Shown: piece by piece, positions 61,916-64,000 of the stretch
How the letters are laid out: every line of letters begins with the position of its first letter
How positions within the stretch are numbered: the first letter of the stretch is position 1
Source: Butyrivibrio hungatei DSM 14810
GTDB taxonomy: Bacteria > Bacillota > Clostridia > Lachnospirales > Lachnospiraceae
DNA length: 64,000 bases
Assembly: GCF_900143205.1 (NCBI RefSeq)
Contig: NZ_FRDH01000009.1
Location: 104,282-168,281 of the forward strand
Reading direction: 5' to 3'
Position numbers and translations under genes: made by a program
Notes under the pieces: generated by a model
What the model saw: the letters and a program-made list of their open reading frames with translations, nothing else
Databases searched by the model: none
Told to the model about the DNA's origin: nothing

Positions 61916-62824
61916 GTGAAAAACTTAGAAGCAAGTGATAATGCAAGATTAGCAAGGATTAGCTATAGATATGATGCTTTACCTAATAAGCTTAAACCGA
62001 TTGTATATAATGTAATATCTGACCTTCTCCCAAATAAGAACAGGGGAGAAGTTGGTCTTCATTTGACTAAGCTGATGGAAAAAAGAGAACTATTAAAAGA
62101 GCAAATTGGCATTTATGACAACTACGATGAAAGCGATGGTGCAAAAGTTATAGATGATATGATTTCAGAAGTGGCTGAAGATATTTATATTATTCGAAAC
62201 TATCTTTACTTCGAAGATGATGAAGATGATTTAACATATGATGAAAAATGTCAGAAACACAATAAAAGGAAGCAAATAATAAATTCTATTAAGAAAATGT
62301 TTGAGCAAAAGACTATAAATACCTCAGGCAAAATAGCGAAAGATGGTAGCCGAATAGAAAACGCCTATTTGATGGATTTAGCTGATTACTTTTCTGTCTC
62401 GCCGGAAGTAATTACTGAAGGATATGGAAAAGAATACAAGCTAAATTGGAATATATTAAAAAAGTATGTTGGTTCTGAAAAAAATATATATGAGCAAGTA
62501 AAGAAAAATATACATGATGAAATTAGTGGCTATTATGAACCAAATTCTTCTGAAGATGAAATCGATAATATTATTGAGCGACTATGTAAGATTATATTTC
62601 TTAGCGATTTATTATTGGCAGACCAATTATCAAAAATCACGAAAATAAATGCGGAAAAACTAATAATAGAAAAAGATAGATATATGATTTTTGAACCAGG
62701 ATACTTATTATATTTTGCTGATGTATTAAGTTGTGAACAATTAGTTCTTGTTGAAAATCTCATTAAGAATATTTATATATGGGGGTTAGACCAGGAAAAA
62801 GACATTGATGGAAAAGCTTGGTAA
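61916..62824 (+). CDS. Putative XRE-like regulator of the element
   Basis: A protein of 302 or 307 residues. The segment MDLADYFSVSPEVITEGYG looks like the end of an XRE helix-turn-helix, in the middle of the protein, flanked by long helical regions. I do not know the family. The ATG at 61901 has no ribosome site, while TGAGGA lies 8 bases before a GTG at 61916, so the latter is preferred. The gene is divergent from the membrane-protein/FtsK operon across a 136-bp AT-rich gap, a good place for control of both. Function is inferred. Confidence 0.6.
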   Translation: MKNLEASDNARLARISYRYDALPNKLKPIVYNVISDLLPNKNRGEVGLHLTKLMEKRELLKEQIGIYDNYDESDGAKVIDDMISEVAEDIYIIRNYLYFEDDEDDLTYDEKCQKHNKRKQIINSIKKMFEQKTINTSGKIAKDGSRIENAYLMDLADYFSVSPEVITEGYGKEYKLNWNILKKYVGSEKNIYEQVKKNIHDEISGYYEPNSSEDEIDNIIERLCKIIFLSDLLLADQLSKITKINAEKLIIEKDRYMIFEPGYLLYFADVLSCEQLVLVENLIKNIYIWGLDQEKDIDGKAW

Positions 62825-62876
62825 GTAATAGACAAAATATAGTATTATTAAAGCACTATTATTAAGGAGCATTCTA

Positions 62877-63527
62877 ATGGCAAATAATAAAGTAAAGATA
62901 TTACTTGGCATAGCTATATTGCTAATTGCAGGTGGGGCAATGTTTTACAAATTCCACCCTCATGACTATGTCCTTTTTGATACTAAAGAACCTACTTGTA
63001 CTGAAGATGGATATAATAACTATAGATGCTGGTGCGGCACAGAGTCCAAGGAAGTATTAGAAGCGATTGGACATGATTATCAAGAAGAAATAACTGTGGA
63101 GCCAACATGTACAGAGGAAGGTGTTGATACATTTACATGTAATAACTGTGGTGACGTCTATACAGAAGCAATAGCCCCATTAGGCCATTCTTACATTGAT
63201 GGTATCTGCGAACGATGCGGTGAATTGTCCGAAGAAAAGAAGAAGGCAGAGGAAGAGCAGAAGAAGAAAGAAGAAGAAACCAAGAAGAAACAGGAAGAGT
63301 CCAAGAAGAAAGAACAGCAATCAGGTGGTGGTTCAGGAAATAGCGGTGGTGGTTCGTCATCTCAGAAACCAAGTGGTAATTCTGGACAATCGCAGAATAA
63401 TGTAAGTAACGAAACACCATCAAATGATACATCTGCTGGTGCTGCTGCATGGGGATTTGGTGGTGGTAGTAGTCCTACTACTGAAGATTTAGATAATACA
63501 CCTACTGGTGGAATTCAAGGTGAGTAA
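62877..63527 (+). CDS. Surface protein with Cys-rich repeats and Gly/Ser tail
   Basis: A 216-residue protein with an N-terminal helix (LLGIAILLIAGGAMFY, anchor or uncleaved signal). Two Cys-rich repeats follow (EPTCTEDGYNNYRCWCGTE-GHDY and EPTCTEEGVDTFTCNNCGD-GHSY), then a short CERCGE unit: pattern C..C-x-C or C-x2-C, then GH, typical of clostridial extracellular repeats. Residues about 120-148 are a Lys/Glu helix, and the tail is Gly/Ser/Asn-rich. Cell-surface or virion-like adhesion role is possible. Last gene of the element; AGGAG precedes the ATG. Confidence 0.75.
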   Translation: MANNKVKILLGIAILLIAGGAMFYKFHPHDYVLFDTKEPTCTEDGYNNYRCWCGTESKEVLEAIGHDYQEEITVEPTCTEEGVDTFTCNNCGDVYTEAIAPLGHSYIDGICERCGELSEEKKKAEEEQKKKEEETKKKQEESKKKEQQSGGGSGNSGGGSSSQKPSGNSGQSQNNVSNETPSNDTSAGAAAWGFGGGSSPTTEDLDNTPTGGIQGE

Positions 63528-63540
63528 TTTTAATAATATA

Positions 63541-63575
63541 AAGTCATGTGGGTGATAATCCCGCATGACTTTTTT
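63541..63575 (+). terminator. Terminator after the surface protein gene
   Basis: AAGTCATGTGGG (63541-63552) and CCCGCATGACTT (63560-63571) form a 12-bp stem with one G-U pair, followed by a T run. Confidence 0.88.
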
Positions 63576-63681
63576 AATTGGCACCAACGGCACGAAGAGT
63601 TACACTATCGTATATGAAATAAAACTTTGGAGGTGCTATACTTGCTAATGTATTTAATATGTAGAGTTGCTTCAAATAATA

Positions 63682-63702
63682 AGTGGTTAAGATTTGGTTA
63701 AG
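63682..63702 (+). repeat. Paired TGGTTAA motifs, right end
   Basis: AGTGGTTAAG (63682-63691) and TTTGGTTAAG (63693-63702) repeat with an 11-bp step, as at the left end. Candidate integrase arm-type sites, 62 bp from attR. Confidence 0.6.
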
Positions 63703-63764
63703 TAAATTATAGAGAATGCTCGAGACTCCTTTCTTTGTATGTTGTTGTGAAAAATAAAAAACGC

Positions 63765-63790
63765 GTTCAAATCCCGCTTTCTCCGTTTAG
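63765..63790 (+). repeat. attR, right copy of 26-bp direct repeat
   Basis: Identical to 56358-56383. It contains only the T-arm and acceptor 3' part of tRNA-Ser, so it is an attachment site and not a second tRNA. Confidence 0.93.
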
Positions 63791-63799
63791 TACATTAGA

Positions 63800-63828
63800 A
63801 GATGGCTTATATGAGCCATCTTTTTTTA
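63800..63828 (+). terminator. Displaced original tRNA-Ser terminator
   Basis: AGATGGCT (63800-63807) and AGCCATCT (63814-63821) form a perfect 8-bp stem followed by T7, 10 bp outside attR. Before insertion this would have terminated tRNA-Ser. Confidence 0.85.
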
Positions 63829-63876
63829 TTCAATAGGATAGTACTTCGAATATCCTATGAAACATCACCAGGAACC

Positions 63877-63904
63877 AGCATGTCGTAAGTGACATGCTTT
63901 TTTG
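63877..63904 (+). terminator. Terminator-like hairpin
   Basis: AGCATGTC (63877-63884) and GACATGCT (63891-63898) form an 8-bp stem followed by T6. No gene is visible between this and the previous terminator; an inverted repeat ATAGGATA/TATCCTAT (63833-63858) lies between them. Confidence 0.7.
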
Positions 63905-63912
63905 ATGCACAA

Positions 63913-63958
63913 GACCGGCAAGCGAATGGATGCTTGCATACAAATTCATTTGCCGGTC
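63913..63958. repeat. Long imperfect hairpin at the window end
   Basis: GACCGGCAA (63913-63921) and TTGCCGGTC (63950-63958) flank inner pairs GAAT/ATTC and ATGC/GCAT, giving a 46-base imperfect palindrome centred on TT. Possible dispersed intergenic repeat or structured RNA; nothing else is visible in the remaining 42 bases. Confidence 0.55.
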
Positions 63959-64000
63959 GTAAGAACATGGAGCACTAAGTGCGGAATGTTCGTGTGCGAA

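Larger units (their letters stand above)
56358..63790. mobile_element. 7.4-kb integrated element with CRESS-type Rep (tRNA-Ser site)
   Basis: A 26-bp direct repeat (56358-56383 and 63765-63790) frames the region; one copy plus the interior is 7407 bp. Inside are a tyrosine integrase, a CRESS-like Rep, a geminivirus-type origin hairpin, an FtsK/HerA ATPase, a membrane protein, an XRE-like gene and a surface protein. The region is more AT-rich than its neighbours by eye. Gene order is int, two small genes, rep, a small gene, origin, FtsK-like, membrane protein on the minus strand, then two genes on the plus strand. Likely an integrative element that replicates by rolling circle after excision. 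Confidence 0.92.

Noticed and set aside
56358..63790. Integrated filamentous phage (inovirus) instead of a CRESS-type element
   Set aside because: Size, an ATPase and a Gly/Ser-rich protein would fit, but there is no small hydrophobic major coat protein, the ATPase has no membrane segment, and the Rep and origin are of CRESS type.
63765..63790. A second tRNA-Ser gene
   Set aside because: Only the T-arm and acceptor 3' part are present; it is the attR copy.
1..64000. CRISPR arrays, insertion-sequence transposases and riboswitches
   Set aside because: I saw no regularly spaced repeats, transposase genes or recognisable riboswitch cores in the window.

Overview
The window looks like a chromosome segment of a low-GC anaerobic Firmicute of the Lachnospiraceae, most like Butyrivibrio or Pseudobutyrivibrio. 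The reasons are strong AGGAGG-type ribosome binding sites, a SUF operon in the order C-B-D-S-U, a PerR/reverse-rubrerythrin pair, a Tad (Flp) pilus operon of the clostridial type, flagellin with a FliS-like chaperone, glycogen branching enzyme and a two-subunit iron-sulfur fumarase. The genus is an inference; there is no 16S rRNA gene here.

Region 1 (1-25.5 kb) is mixed housekeeping and signalling. In order it carries an acetyltransferase, a metallo-hydrolase and a phospholipase-C-like protein; an MBOAT acyltransferase with an SGNH-type partner; murG; luxS with an RpiR regulator; perR and reverse rubrerythrin; mtnN followed by a TraX-like/GGDEF fusion; pgi; a GH43 enzyme; two histidine kinase/response regulator pairs; a pseudouridine synthase; an O-antigen-ligase-like protein; a DUF3810 metalloprotein; two lipoproteins; and a Fur-family regulator with a metal-exporter-like permease.

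Region 2 (25.5-38 kb) starts with tRNA-Gly, then the sufCBDSU iron-sulfur cluster operon behind a clear promoter with a palindromic operator. An intergenic repeat and tRNA-Lys follow, then tatD, rsmA, a large TPR/acidic/AAA-like protein and glgB.

Region 3 (38-56.2 kb) is surface appendages: a 1040-residue protein with a possibly FliK-like tail, flagellin and its chaperone, then a complete Tad pilus operon (two prepilin peptidases, TadZ, TadA, TadB, TadC, Flp pilin, TadE/G-like pseudopilins, FHA protein). A flavodoxin/SCP2 protein, a rhomboid protease, a HIT protein and the fumarase subunits close it.

Region 4 (56.2-63.8 kb) is the most notable part: a 7.4-kb AT-rich element integrated in the 3' end of tRNA-Ser(GCT) and bounded by a 26-bp direct repeat. 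It encodes a tyrosine integrase and a Rep protein with the full architecture of eukaryotic CRESS-DNA virus Reps (HUH endonuclease plus superfamily 3 helicase). Upstream of rep, on the rep-coding strand, is a perfect 9-bp stem whose loop holds TAATATTAC, the exact geminivirus nick-site nonamer. The element also encodes an FtsK/HerA-like DNA-pumping ATPase, a membrane-anchored protein, a putative XRE-like regulator and a surface protein with Cys-rich repeats and a Gly/Ser-rich tail. Paired 11-bp-spaced TTGGTTAA motifs lie at both ends and are candidate integrase arm sites. The simplest reading is an excisable, rolling-circle-replicating and perhaps transferable element that joins geminivirus-type replication to bacterial site-specific integration and DNA translocation.

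The last 0.2 kb is chromosome beyond attR. It holds the original tRNA terminator, a second terminator and a long hairpin.
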